Origin: CAVUAF01 sp963739375
GTDB taxonomy: Bacteria > Acidobacteriota > Terriglobia > Terriglobales > Acidobacteriaceae
DNA: 64,000 nucleotides
Reading direction: 5' to 3'
Assembly: GCA_963739375.1 (NCBI GenBank)
Contig: CAVUAF010000014.1
Location: 744,001 to 808,000, forward strand
Part shown: piece by piece, positions 34,233 through 43,811 of the stretch
Position numbering within the stretch: the stretch's first letter is position 1
Layout: each line of letters opens with the position of its first letter
Notes under the pieces: generated by a model
What the model saw: the letters and a program-made list of their open reading frames with translations, nothing else
The model's database searches: none
Told to the model about the DNA's origin: nothing
Program-made: the position numbers and the translations under genes

Positions 34233-36813
34233 ATGGCGAAGCCTAGAATCGCCTGGGCGGATTGTGCGATTGGCGCGGTGGTCAGCCTCCTGGTGCTGGC
34301 CGCCTTCTGGATGAACTGGGCGGAGCCGCTCGAGCAGAAGCTCTACGACGTGCGCGCCAAAATCCGCGCCAAGCAGAACCCCGGCGACAACATCATCCTG
34401 GTGGGCATCGACGACGACAGCCTGCGCCAGGTCGGCCGCTGGCCCTGGCCCCGCACCTACATGGCGGAAGCCATTGACCAGCTCGCCGAAGCCGGGGTCA
34501 AGGTCATCGCTCTCGACATCCTGTTCTCCGAGCCCGAGCTGAATCCCGGCCTCCAGGAAATCCGCGCCATGAAGGAGGGGCTGACGCCGCCGCCGCCGGA
34601 AGCCGGCAAGCCGGCCCCCAAGCCTCCCATCGGCGCGGCCAAGATCGTGGCCGACACCACCGCGCGGTTCGTCGGCATGCTCGACCAGGCGGAAAAGAAG
34701 CTCGATAACGACTCCCGCCTCGGCGATTCCATCGCCCTGGCGCAGAACGTCGTGCTCCCCATGTATTTCCCTGCCGGCCAGGCGATCGGCAAATCGAACA
34801 AGCCCATCCCCCCGGAGGTGGACAAGAACTTCCTCACCACCGCCAAGTCCGACGGCAACGTCCTGGCGGCGGCCGACTTTGTCGCCCCCTACGAGCTCTT
34901 CGGCAAGAGCGCCAAGGCCATCGGCCACATCAACATGACGCCCTCCAGCGACGGCGTCATCCGCACCGTCCCCCTGCTCATGGACTTCAACGGCCGCCTC
35001 CTCCCCTCGCTGCCGTTGCAGGTCCTGCGCGCCTACTTCAACCTAGAATCCGACGATTACCGCTACACTCCCGGCAAGGAGCTGGTGCTGGGCCGCGCCC
35101 ACATCCCCGCCGATATTCATGGCCAGTTGCTGGTCAACTACCTGGGGGCGCCCTACAAAACCTTCCCCACCGTCCCCTTCTCTGATCTGCGCAACAAGAA
35201 GATCACCAACATGGAGGTGTTCAAGGACAAGATCGTCCTCATCGGCATGATGGCGACCGGGGGCGGCGACCTGGTGGTGACCCCGGTCGGCGATCTCTAC
35301 CCCGGCGTCGAGGTGCACGCCACCGTCATTCAGAACGTGCTCAGCAACAGCTTCCTGATTCGCCCGGAGTGGGCCAACAAGGCGGAGCTGGCGCTGATGC
35401 TGCTGTTCGCCCTCTTCGTCACCGCCGCCATCCCGCACCTCAGCGCCGGCAAGAGCGCCATCATCGCCGCCGTGCTGCTCGTGTTCACCGCCGGCGGCAT
35501 CTACCTGTTCACCGCTCAAGGCTACTGGATGAAGCTGCGGCTATCCCACGCTCCGCTGGTGGCGGGCTACACCGCGTGGTCTCCAAGAAGCTACCTGGTC
35601 ACCGAGAAGCGCAGGGATGTGCTGGAAGGCGAAAGTCGGTCGAGACCAACAAGATGCTCGGCCTCTCCTTCCAGGGCCAGGGCATGCTCGACATGGCGCT
35701 TCGAGAAGTTCCGCAAGCTGCCCGGTGGACGACGCGATGAAGGAGGTGCTCTACAACCTGGCCCTGGACTTCGAGCGCAAGCGCCAGTTCAACAAGGCGG
35801 TCAGCGTCTACGAGCACATCGCCACCAAGCGACGAAGTTCCAGCGACATCGCGCCGCGCATGCAAAAACTGCGCGTCGCCGGCGAAACCGTCATCTTCGG
35901 CGGCCGCGGCGGCATGAAGAGGGCCGGCGCCGATGCCACGGTGCTGGTGGAAGGCGGGGCGGGTGCCCTGGCCAAGCCGACGCTCGGCCGCTACGAGGTC
36001 CTGCGCGAGCTCGGCAAGGGCGCCATGGGCGTGGTCTATCTCGGCAAGGACCCGAAGATCAACCGCGAGGTCGCCATCAAGACCCTGCGCTTCGAGGACG
36101 AATTCGATCCCGCCGACACGAAGGCCATGAAGGAGCGTTTCTTCCGCGAGGCGGAATCCGCCGGCCGCCTGAGCGCACCCCAACATCGTCACCATTTACG
36201 ATGCCGGCGAAGACGGCGACATCGGCTACATCGCCATGGAGCTGCTCGGACGGCGTCGACCTCAAGGACTGTCACCACCAAGGACAAGCTGATGCCGCTG
36301 GCCGAGACCATCGAGGACATCGCCAAGGTCGCCGACGCGCTCGACTACGCCCACGGCCAGACCGTCGTGCACCGCGACATCAAGCCGGCCAACATCATGC
36401 GGCTGAAGGACGGCACCATCAAGGTCACCGACTTCGGCATCGCCCGTATCACCTCGCAGTCCAAGACCGCGACCGGCACCGTGATGGGCACGCCCAGCTA
36501 CATGTCCCCCGAGCAGCTCGCCGGCAACAAGGTGGATGGCCGCGCCGACCTGTTCTCGCTCGGCGTCACCCTCTACGAACTGCTCACCGGCGAAAAGCCG
36601 TTCACCGGCGAGAGCGTTGCCACCCTGATGTACCGTATCGCCAACGAGCCGCATCCGCGCATTAGCAACGCCCGCGCCGATCTGCCCGCGGGCTGCGATA
36701 CAGTTATCGACAAGGCCTTGCAGAAGGACCCCGAGCAGCGCTATCAGCGGGGAGCGGAGATGGCGAAGGAATTGCGCGCGCTGTTGGCGCGCGCCGCAGG
36801 AGCAGGAGCCTAG
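34233..36813 (+). CDS. CHASE2-domain transmembrane Ser/Thr protein kinase, frame broken in several places
   Basis: Reconstructs to about 860 residues. After an N-terminal membrane helix, residues 35-390 form an extracytoplasmic CHASE2 sensor (NIILVGIDDDSLRQVGRWPW, VKVIALDILFSEPE, VFKDKIVLIGMMATG). Then come three membrane helices, a TPR-like linker (FNKAVSVYEHIATK) and a protein kinase (GRYEVLRELGKGAMGVVYLG, VVHRDIKPANIMRL, VTDFGIARI, GTPSYMSPEQLAG). Frame changes are needed at about 35576, 35600, 35637, 35702, 35725, 35830 (locally neutral), 36175, 36250 and 36285, mostly single extra G or C. The stop lies 1 bp before the phosphatase start. Confidence 0.85.
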
Positions 36814-36814
36814 C

Positions 36815-37645
36815 GTGGCTTATTCCGTCGAGGTCGTCGGCAAATCCGACGTCGGTTGCGTGCGTACCAACAACGAGGACAACCTCGGGTACGACTCGCG
36901 CCTCGGCCTCTTCGTCGTCTGCGACGGCATGGGCGGCCAGGCCGCCGGCGAGGTCGCCAGCAAGATGGGCGTGGACGCTATGCTCAACTACTTCCGCGAA
37001 GCCCGGAACGTCGGCCAGTTTCCGCAGATCGGGGAGCCCGCCGACGGCTACTCCGCCCACGCCAACGCTCTCGCCAGCGCCATCCATCTCGCCAACCAGG
37101 CCATTTACGAGGCCGCCGCCGCCACCATGGCGCGCAAGGGCATGGGCGCCACCGTCGTCAGCGCCCTGTTGCACGACGAATTCATCAGCATCGCCCACGT
37201 CGGCGACTCCCGCATCTACCTGCTGCGCAACGGCGTCTTCCAGCAGCTCACCAATGACCACTCGCTGGTCATGGAGCAGGTGCGCCGCGGCCTGATCACC
37301 CGCGAGGAAGCGGAAACGTCCGAAGTGCAGAACATCATTCTCCGCGCCCTCGGCTCCGAGGAGCAGGTCAAGGCCGACCTCGACGATATGATGGCGCAGG
37401 ACGGCGATATCCTGCTGCTGGCAACCGACGGCCTGACCAAGCTGGTGCGCGACGACAAAATGCAGGCCATCATCAGCGCCGCGCCCAATCTGGTGCGCGC
37501 TTGCGACGAACTCATTCAGGCCGCCAAAGACGCCGGGGGCGACGACAACATCACCTGTATCCTGCTGCAGATCGTCCGCGAGCCCTGGTACAAGCGGTGG
37601 TTCACCTTCGGTGGAGGCAAGGTCCAATGGCAAAACTCTATTTGA
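36815..37645 (+). CDS. PP2C-type Ser/Thr protein phosphatase
   Basis: 276 residues from a GTG start directly after the kinase. PP2C metal-site motifs are all present: DVGCVRTNNEDNLG, FVVCDGMGGQAAGEVASK, GMGATVVSALL, AHVGDSRIYLLRNG, LLLATDGLTKLVRDDKM, AGGDDNITCILLQI. It should reverse phosphorylation by the neighbouring kinase, the standard Stk/Stp pairing. The FHA gene starts 19 bp before its stop. Confidence 0.95.
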   Translation: MAYSVEVVGKSDVGCVRTNNEDNLGYDSRLGLFVVCDGMGGQAAGEVASKMGVDAMLNYFREARNVGQFPQIGEPADGYSAHANALASAIHLANQAIYEAAAATMARKGMGATVVSALLHDEFISIAHVGDSRIYLLRNGVFQQLTNDHSLVMEQVRRGLITREEAETSEVQNIILRALGSEEQVKADLDDMMAQDGDILLLATDGLTKLVRDDKMQAIISAAPNLVRACDELIQAAKDAGGDDNITCILLQIVREPWYKRWFTFGGGKVQWQNSI

Positions 37646-38403
37646 AGTTTGATGCTGCAGTCCTGAAGGAATTCACGCTCTCCCACGGCGTGATTACCAT
37701 TGGCCGGCTGCCCGACAACCTGGTGCAGGTCGATAATCCCGCCGTCTCCGGCCATCACGCCCGCATCTACTGGGAGACCGACCACTACGTGGTCGAGGAC
37801 AACAACTCCACCAACGGCACCTACGTCAATAATCACCGCGTCAGCCGCGCCGTGCTCAAGGACGGCGATGCCATCCTCGTCGGCAAGCACACCGTCGAGT
37901 TCAAGGACGCCTGGCATGAGGATGCCCCGGCGGAGAAGACCGCCGTGGCCGCCCCCCCCATGGCGAGGCTCGATGGCACCGTGATGCTCGACACCAAGAA
38001 GGCCAGGGAGTTGATGGCGCAGGCGCAGGCGCAAGCGCAGGCGGCCGGTGGCGCCGCCGCCGCCCCTCTTCCCGCTACGTCCACGCCCGCCGCTCCTCCC
38101 AAGGAGCGCACCGGCAACCTCACCGTGCTGTCCGGTAAGACCGATCAGCAGCAGTACGTCCTCACCGGCAAGCTCACCGCTATCGGCAAGAGCGACATGG
38201 CCAGCATCAGGCTGAAAGGCTGGTTCAAGCCCAAGCTGGCCGCCACCATCAGCCGCCGCGACCAGAAGTACTTCATCGCCGCCTCCGAACGCAATGTGAA
38301 GGTGCTGGTGAACGGCAACCAGACCAGCGGCCAGCAGGAACTCGGCGATGGTGACGTCATCGAGGTCGCGGGCGTCAAGATGACCTTCTCCTTCGGCGAC
38401 TAA
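37627..38403 (+). CDS. Double FHA-domain protein
   Basis: 258 residues. The N-terminal FHA domain (about 20-90) has GVITIGRLPDNLVQVDNPAV then SGHHARIYWE and DNNSTNGTYVNNHRV, the phosphothreonine-binding signature. An Ala/Gln/Pro linker (about 125-160) leads to a second FHA-like domain (LTVLSGKTDQQQYVLTGKLT, AIGKSDMASIRL, LVNGNQTSGQQELGDGDVIE) whose binding residues are less canonical (TISRRDQKYF). With the kinase and phosphatase it forms a writer-eraser-reader operon, coupled by overlapping stop and start codons. Confidence 0.92.
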   Translation: MAKLYLKFDAAVLKEFTLSHGVITIGRLPDNLVQVDNPAVSGHHARIYWETDHYVVEDNNSTNGTYVNNHRVSRAVLKDGDAILVGKHTVEFKDAWHEDAPAEKTAVAAPPMARLDGTVMLDTKKARELMAQAQAQAQAAGGAAAAPLPATSTPAAPPKERTGNLTVLSGKTDQQQYVLTGKLTAIGKSDMASIRLKGWFKPKLAATISRRDQKYFIAASERNVKVLVNGNQTSGQQELGDGDVIEVAGVKMTFSFGD

Positions 38404-38454
38404 TCATCGCGGAACGGCGGGTCGGAAAACATATCGGCCTTTCGCAATAATCCC

Positions 38455-39375
38455 ATGCCTGACCGCTGGATCACCATCATGGGCAGCTTCGTCGCTGACC
38501 TGGCCTTCCGCACCAGGAAGGTCCCGGCCTGGGGCGAAACCATCATGGGCTCGGCCTTCAAGCTCGGCCCGGGTGGCAAAGGCTCCAACCAGGCGGTGGC
38601 CGCCGCCCGCCTCGGCGGCAAAGTGAGCTTCATCAGCAAGCTGGCGCGCGATCCCTTCGGCGACCTCGCCCGCCGCACTTATGTTGAGGAAGGCATCGAC
38701 ACCCAGTTCCTCTTCGAGAGCGCCGACCAGCCCACCGGCGCCGCCACCATCGTGGTGGACGAGATCAAAGGCGAGAACGCCATCATCGTCGTTCCCGGCG
38801 CCTGCTTCTACCTCACCCCCGCGGAAGTGGACTGCGCCCGCGAGCTCATCGCCCGCTCCGCCGTCTTCCTCACCCAGCTCGAGACCCAGGTCGAGACGGT
38901 GGTGCACGGCCTGCGCCTGGCGCATGGCCTCGGCGTCACCACCATCCTGAATTCCGCGCCCGCCGTGCCCTTGCCGGATGCCGTGTTTCCACTTTGCGAT
39001 TACCTCACGCCCAATGAAACCGAAGCGGCGACCCTCACGGGGGTGCCGGTCGCCAGCCTCGCCGACGCCGAGCGCGCCGCCGGCGTCCTGTTGCAAAAGG
39101 GCGTGCGCAATGTTGTGCTCACCCTGGGCGCGCAGGGCGCGCTGGTGAAAAACGCGCGCCTGACGCAGCACGTCCCCGCCTTCCACGTCGGCGCGATCGT
39201 CGAAACCACCGGCGCCGGCGACGCCTTCAGCGGCGGCTTTGCCGTCGCCCTCGCCGAGGGCCAGGACGTCGTGGCCGCCACCCGCTTCGGCTGCGCCGTG
39301 GCCGGCATCTCCGTCACCCGCCCCGGCACCGCGCCCTCCATGCCCCGCCGCGCCGAGGTCGACGCCTTGCTGTGA
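38455..39375 (+). CDS. PfkB-family sugar kinase, probable ribokinase
   Basis: 306 residues. PfkB signatures: KLGPGGKGSNQAVAAARLGG near the N-terminus and VGAIVETTGAGDAFSGGF (catalytic Asp) near the C-terminus, with LTPNETEAATLTG between. Closest in pattern to ribokinase, which phosphorylates D-ribose, though specificity within PfkB cannot be settled here. A sugar permease follows after about 110 bp of repeat DNA, which supports a sugar role. Confidence 0.85.
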   Translation: MPDRWITIMGSFVADLAFRTRKVPAWGETIMGSAFKLGPGGKGSNQAVAAARLGGKVSFISKLARDPFGDLARRTYVEEGIDTQFLFESADQPTGAATIVVDEIKGENAIIVVPGACFYLTPAEVDCARELIARSAVFLTQLETQVETVVHGLRLAHGLGVTTILNSAPAVPLPDAVFPLCDYLTPNETEAATLTGVPVASLADAERAAGVLLQKGVRNVVLTLGAQGALVKNARLTQHVPAFHVGAIVETTGAGDAFSGGFAVALAEGQDVVAATRFGCAVAGISVTRPGTAPSMPRRAEVDALL

Positions 39376-39489
39376 CCATTCGCTATTCGTTATTCGTTAT
39401 TGACCATCCTGCCCGCCTGAGCGACCCTTGACGACGCCGTCGCCGGTGCCAATAACAAATAACCAATAGCGAATAGCCAATAACGAATG
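39376..39489. repeat. Word-permuted inverted repeat (TTATTCG family)
   Basis: Left arm of CTATTCG/TTATTCG words (39378-39405). Right arm (39450-39487) of AATAACAAATAACCAATAGC-type words, approximately complementary. Between them lie about 45 bp of unrelated sequence. The same words recur at 45224-45314. Confidence 0.75.
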
Positions 39490-40467
39490 TTTGTCCCTGC
39501 CACCTTCGCCGTCGCGCTCCTCATGACCATCCTCAGCACCGTCTGCTGGGGATCGTTCGCCAACACTTACAAGCTCACGAAGAATTACCGCTTCGAGCTG
39601 TACTACTGGGACTATGCCGCCGGCATCGTGCTCATCGCGCTGCTGCTGGCGTTCACAATGGGCAGCCTGCACGGCGGCGACACCGCCTTCCTCGCCAACC
39701 TGCACACCGCGGCGAATTCCAATCTCCTCTACGCCGCGCTGGGCGGCTTCATCTTCAATATCGCCAACGTTCTGCTCATCGCCGGCATCGAGATCGTCGG
39801 CCTCGCCATCGCCTTCCCCATCGCCATCGGCATCGCCCTGGTCGAAGGTGTGGTGCTCAGCTACGCGCTGCAGCCCAAGGGCAACGCGCTGCTGCTGGGC
39901 AGCGGCGTCGCCTGCGCCGTGCTCGCCGTCATCCTCATCGGCAAAGCCTACGGACAGCTCGCCCACAGCCGCAGCATCTCGCGCAAAGGTGTGGTGGTGT
40001 GTCTCGTCTCCGGCCTGCTGATGGGGACCTTCGCGCCCTTCGTCACCCGCGCCATGACCGCCGACCGCCCCCTCACCCCCTACACCGTGGCCGTCCTCTT
40101 CACCCTGGGCGCGCTGCTCTGCTGTTTCGTCTTCAACGTCATCCTGATGCGGAAGCCGCTGGTCGGCGCGCCCGTGGGATTCGCCTCCTACTTCGCGGCG
40201 CCCGCTTCCTACCACCTGCTGGGACTGCTGGGCGGCGTTGTGTGGGGCCTCGGTACGGTCTTCAATTTCGTGGCGGCGAGTTTCGTGGGCGTGGCCATCT
40301 CCTACGCCATCGGCCAGGCTTCCCCCATGATCGCTGCGCTCTGGGGCGTCCTGGTGTGGCACGAATTCCGCGGCGCCAGCGCGCGCGCCAAGGGCTACCT
40401 GGTCGGGATGTTCGCCGCCTACCTGCTGGCGCTGGTGCTGATCGCCCGCGCGTATCAGAGCAGTTAG
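39487..40467 (+). CDS. Ten-helix sugar permease of the GRP/DMT type
   Basis: 326 residues with about ten membrane helices. VCWGSFANTYKLT at the N-terminus, FIFNIANVLLIAGIEIVGLA, FPIAIGIALVEGVVLSYAL and GGVVWGLGTVFNFVAASFVG place it in the drug/metabolite transporter superfamily, closest in form to glucose/ribose (GRP/RhaT-like) porters. It lies directly after the PfkB kinase, so uptake of the sugar that the kinase phosphorylates is the likely role. The ATG lies at the end of the preceding repeat. Confidence 0.78.
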   Translation: MFVPATFAVALLMTILSTVCWGSFANTYKLTKNYRFELYYWDYAAGIVLIALLLAFTMGSLHGGDTAFLANLHTAANSNLLYAALGGFIFNIANVLLIAGIEIVGLAIAFPIAIGIALVEGVVLSYALQPKGNALLLGSGVACAVLAVILIGKAYGQLAHSRSISRKGVVVCLVSGLLMGTFAPFVTRAMTADRPLTPYTVAVLFTLGALLCCFVFNVILMRKPLVGAPVGFASYFAAPASYHLLGLLGGVVWGLGTVFNFVAASFVGVAISYAIGQASPMIAALWGVLVWHEFRGASARAKGYLVGMFAAYLLALVLIARAYQSS

Positions 40468-40602
40468 CACTTGGCTCTTAGCATTTGGCCCGTTGTTTTC
40501 CGTGCGCAGAGTTCAACGGCCAAATGCCAATTGCTAACTGCTAGGTGCTTTTCCTTCACAAATCACAGATCGCAAATCACAAATCGGTTACACTCCTCCG
40601 TT
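40463..40602. repeat. Word-permuted inverted repeat (TTAGCA/TTGGCA family) plus AAATCACA words
   Basis: Left arm GTTAGCACTTGGCTCTTAGC then ATTTGGCC. Right arm GGCCAAATGCCAATTGC then TAACTGCTAGGTGC. A second small word cluster, ACAAATCACAGATCGCAAAT, follows. The last codons of the permease run into the left arm. Confidence 0.7.
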
Positions 40603-40626
40603 TTCATTCTCCCCAGCGAGGCCATT

Positions 40627-41475
40627 ATGGACATCCAGACCGTCGGCGTCGTCGGCGCCGGAACGATGGGCAACGGCATCGCCCACATTTTCGCCAAGGG
40701 CCGTTACCAAGTCGTCCTCTGCGACGTGCAACAGGAATTCCTCGACCGCGCGCTCGCCACCATCGGCAAGAACCTGGAGCGCGAGGTCGCCAAGGGGAAG
40801 CTCGCGGCCGAAGACCGCGCCGCGGCGCTCGCCCGCATCCGCCCCACCACCGATCGCAGCGCGCTGGCCGCCTGCGATTTCGTCGTCGAAGCCGCCACCG
40901 AGAAGTTCGCCATCAAGGCCGACCTCTTCCGCGAGCTTGACCGCCTCCTCCGCCCCGAGGTCATCGTTGCGACCAATACCTCTTCGATTTCCATCACCAA
41001 GCTGGCCGCCCTGACCCAGCGCCCCGACCGCGTCATCGGCATGCACTTCTTCAATCCCGTGCCGGTGATGAAGCTGGTCGAGGTGATCCGCGGCCTCGCC
41101 ACCTCCGACGAAACCTTTCAGGCGGTGAAGGCGCTCGCCGAAAAGCTGGAGAAGACGCCGGTCGAGGTGAACGACGCCCCCGGCTTCGTCTCCAACCGCG
41201 TGCTCATGCCGCTGCTCAACGAGGCCATGTACGCGGTGATGGAAGGGGTGGCCACCGCCGAAGCCGTGGACGAAGTCTTCAAGCTGGGGATGGCGCATCC
41301 CATGGGGCCGCTCACCCTCGCCGACTTCATCGGGCTCGACGTCTGCCTCGACATCATGCGCGTCATGCATGATGGCCTCGGCGACCCCAAGTACCGCCCC
41401 TGCCCGCTGCTCATCAAGATGGTGGATGCCGGCTGGCTGGGCCGAAAATCCGGTCGCGGCTTTTACAAGTACTGA
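40627..41475 (+). CDS. hbd: 3-hydroxyacyl-CoA (3-hydroxybutyryl-CoA) dehydrogenase
   Basis: 282 residues; NAD-dependent oxidation of 3-hydroxyacyl-CoA in fatty acid or butyrate/PHB metabolism. The Rossmann motif is VGVVGAGTMGNGIAHIFA. DFVVEAATEKFAIKADLF, ATNTSSISITKLA, the catalytic region GMHFFNPVPVMKLVEVI and the C-terminal domain APGFVSNRVLMPLLNEA then GLDVCLDIMRVMHDGLGDP are those of Hbd/PaaH. Stand-alone, without a fused enoyl-CoA hydratase. Confidence 0.95.
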   Translation: MDIQTVGVVGAGTMGNGIAHIFAKGRYQVVLCDVQQEFLDRALATIGKNLEREVAKGKLAAEDRAAALARIRPTTDRSALAACDFVVEAATEKFAIKADLFRELDRLLRPEVIVATNTSSISITKLAALTQRPDRVIGMHFFNPVPVMKLVEVIRGLATSDETFQAVKALAEKLEKTPVEVNDAPGFVSNRVLMPLLNEAMYAVMEGVATAEAVDEVFKLGMAHPMGPLTLADFIGLDVCLDIMRVMHDGLGDPKYRPCPLLIKMVDAGWLGRKSGRGFYKY

Positions 41476-41517
41476 TCGCCGCGACGGGCTCGCACAGGGC
41501 CAGACAATCGAGTCACG

Positions 41518-41571
41518 GTCATCCTGAGCCGCGCGATCCGAGCGGTGTGAGGGAGCGCGAGCGAAGGATTC
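41518..41571. repeat. GTCATCCTGAGC dispersed repeat
   Basis: GTCATCCTGAGC...GCGAAGGATT, a common dispersed word pair. Related copies lie at 54588-54612 (partial) and 59163-59217. Confidence 0.6.
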
Positions 41572-41614
41572 ATGCATTTGGAACCGCCGTTGCTGTCACG
41601 GTGTCAATCAGAAC

Positions 41615-42412
41615 GTGAAAGCGCCCGGCCTCTTCCCGCTTACGTTTGCCATCGTGCGCAACCGCACGGTGCGCGGCATGGCGTCGGCGTTGGTGCTGGC
41701 TTTGTGGCTCGCGCTGTTCGCCGCCGAAATGCGGGCCTGCTGTCAATATCGCCGTGCCGGTGCCTTTCTGCATGCGGCCCGCGAGATTCGCCCCGGTGAT
41801 CCCCTCGATAAATGGGTGCAACGGCTCCGGCCTCTGGGCCTGCAACAGGACAGCGCTGAGTGTTACGGTGCTCGGACTTACCCGGGCAGATTCGAAGCGA
41901 CCCTGTATGGCTTCGATCTGCCGATGCAATACTTTTGGACGTTGCGTCCCTGGATCAATGCTGCCTTCGGAGGCATCGGCTTGCGCCTGCACGGTTATCG
42001 GTTGGAAATCTGTGGCAAGTCGGGAAAAGTCAGCTCTTTCAGCTATGTCGCTTCCTCCGTGGTCCAGGACGGATCGTGGCGGATGGCAAGCGTGTGGCTC
42101 CGTGCCGACCCACCAGCGGCCGACATTGCCGCCCTCGATGCCCTCCGGCCGGGCTATCGCCCTTTCGAGTTTGTCATGGAGACAGACGGCGGCGGGCGTG
42201 CCGTGGGCGCGTGGCTGTATCCGGGGGCATCCGACCAGGACCGTCGCCGCGCCTTCGATATTCACCTGCAGTGCCTGGTGTCGCGCGAGGGCTGTGCCGC
42301 GCTGAGCCGTCTTGCTCCGGGCATCTGCGAGGACCTGCGCCGCGAGCAGGCAAAGTTCGGCCGGGTCAGCCCCTACATTGACCAGGGCTTTGAGAGGTTG
42401 ACTCCACCGTGA
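41615..42412 (+). CDS. Membrane-anchored hypothetical protein
   Basis: 265 residues from a GTG start. One N-terminal membrane helix (MASALVLALWLALFAAEM) precedes a Cys-containing domain (RACCQYRRAGAFLHAAREIR, SAECYGARTYPGRFEAT, LHGYRLEICGKSG). The C-terminal part has REGCAALSRLAPGICEDLRR. Four or more Cys suggest disulfides in the periplasm. No family recognised. The next gene overlaps by 4 bp (GTGA). Confidence 0.6.
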   Translation: MKAPGLFPLTFAIVRNRTVRGMASALVLALWLALFAAEMRACCQYRRAGAFLHAAREIRPGDPLDKWVQRLRPLGLQQDSAECYGARTYPGRFEATLYGFDLPMQYFWTLRPWINAAFGGIGLRLHGYRLEICGKSGKVSSFSYVASSVVQDGSWRMASVWLRADPPAADIAALDALRPGYRPFEFVMETDGGGRAVGAWLYPGASDQDRRRAFDIHLQCLVSREGCAALSRLAPGICEDLRREQAKFGRVSPYIDQGFERLTPP

Positions 42413-42750
42413 AGACATCCACGTGGTGGTTCTGGGGTGCGGTTGCCCTGCTCGCCGCCGCCATCGGCTGCGTCGACATCTCCACCGAGGAAGTCTTCAT
42501 CCCCGCGCTGCTGCTGCTTGGCTGCGGCATGGTGCTGGGCGCGTGGCGCCCGCGGCGTGGATGGCTCGCCGGCATCGTCCTCGGCCTGGGCGTGCCGGCC
42601 GCGCATCTCGCCGCGCGCTGGACGCACTACCCGGTGCCCTACCACGCCAGCCTCCCCGCCACCTTTCTGGCGCTTATTCCCGCCGTGGTCGGCGGCGCTG
42701 CCGGCACCGTCATGCGCACCCTCTTCGGCCTGCTGCGCCGCGGCGAGTGA
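42409..42750 (+). CDS. Small membrane protein, hypothetical
   Basis: 113 residues with three to four hydrophobic segments (WFWGAVALLAAAIGCV, FIPALLLLGCGMVLGAW, LAGIVLGLGVPAAHLAA, ATFLALIPAVVGGAAGTVM). GTG start overlapping the previous stop by 4 bp, hence coupled. Resembles small hydrophobic helper proteins; no domain assigned. Confidence 0.6.
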   Translation: MKTSTWWFWGAVALLAAAIGCVDISTEEVFIPALLLLGCGMVLGAWRPRRGWLAGIVLGLGVPAAHLAARWTHYPVPYHASLPATFLALIPAVVGGAAGTVMRTLFGLLRRGE

Positions 42751-42871
42751 GCGCCGCCACCAGCACCCCCCTGGCCCGCCTTCGTGCGTCCTCTGTGTCC
42801 TTTGTGGTTGGCTTTTTGGCCGCTGGGACACCTCAGCGCGCCCCTGGGCGTTGTGATAATCTCGCGAAACT

Positions 42872-43720
42872 ATGGCTCGCTCCCGGTTGCGTTTCTCGGC
42901 TCTCCTGCTGCTCTCTGCCTTGCTGTTTGCGCCCGCGCTTGCTGCCGGCGCCGAGACCCGCGGCCCCGCCAAGGGCACGCTGGTCATCGTCGGCGGGGGC
43001 CGGCTGGGCCCGGAGATCGTCGCCAAGTTCGTCGCCCTGGCCGGCGGCCCGGAGGCGAAGTTCGTGGTCATCCCCACCGCTTCCGAAGAGCAGCAGATTG
43101 ATCTTGCCCGGCAGCGCGAGAATTTCCTGAAGACCTTCGGCGTCAAGGACGCGGTGGTGCTCCATACCACCGACCGCAAGCTCGCCGACTCGAAGGCGTT
43201 CGTCGCGCCGCTCAAGCACGCCACCGGGGTCTGGATTCCCGGCGGCCGGCAATGGCGCCTGGCCGACGCCTACCTCGGCACCCGCACCGAGCGCGAGGTC
43301 AAGGCAGTGCTGAAGCGCGGCGGCGTGGTGGGCGGCAGCTCCGCCGGCGCCACCATCCAGGGTTCCTACCTGGTGCGCGGCGCGGTCGAGGGCAACACCG
43401 TCATGATGTCGCCCGGGCACGAGCAAGGCTTCGCGCTGCTCCGCAACGCGGCCATCGACCAGCACATCATCACCCGCCACCGCGAGGCTGACCTCGACCC
43501 GGTCATCGCAAAACATCCCGAGCTGTTGGGCATCGGGATCGACGAGAGCACCGCCATCGTGGTGCACGGCACCGGCTTCGAGGTCATCGGCAAGAGCAAG
43601 GTCGCGATCCACGACGGCCGCGAGCACGACGGCAAGCGCTACTACTGGCTGAACGCCGGCGACAAGTTCGACCTCAAGCGCCGCGCCGCCCTCACGCCTG
43701 CCAGCACGGCGGATCGGTAG
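42872..43720 (+). CDS. Cyanophycinase-like S51 serine peptidase, secreted
   Basis: 282 residues with a signal peptide (FSALLLLSALLFAPALAAGA). The S51/cyanophycinase signature is GGVVGGSSAGATIQGSYLVR, whose Ser is the nucleophile. GTLVIVGGGRLGPEIV, FVVIPTASEEQQID, GVWIPGGRQWRLADAY and LGIGIDESTAIVVHG also fit. Cyanophycinase hydrolyses the beta-Asp-Arg polymer cyanophycin; an exported form may use external polymer. No cyanophycin synthetase is in the window. Confidence 0.88.
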   Translation: MARSRLRFSALLLLSALLFAPALAAGAETRGPAKGTLVIVGGGRLGPEIVAKFVALAGGPEAKFVVIPTASEEQQIDLARQRENFLKTFGVKDAVVLHTTDRKLADSKAFVAPLKHATGVWIPGGRQWRLADAYLGTRTEREVKAVLKRGGVVGGSSAGATIQGSYLVRGAVEGNTVMMSPGHEQGFALLRNAAIDQHIITRHREADLDPVIAKHPELLGIGIDESTAIVVHGTGFEVIGKSKVAIHDGREHDGKRYYWLNAGDKFDLKRRAALTPASTADR

Positions 43721-43808
43721 AAAACAAGTTGCCAGTTGCCGGTTGTCGGTTCCCAGTTGGCTCAGCAACAGGCGCCCAACTGGCAACTGGCAACCGACAA
43801 CTAGCGAC
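43721..43808. repeat. Word-permuted inverted repeat (GTTGCCAG family) between convergent genes
   Basis: Left arm AGTTGCCAGTTGCCGGTTGT then CGGTTCCCAGTTGG. Right arm CCAACTGGCAACTGGCAACC then GACAACTAG. A long, approximately complementary stem sits exactly between two convergent stop codons, as expected for a bidirectional terminator. Confidence 0.75.
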
Positions 43809-43811
43809 TGT

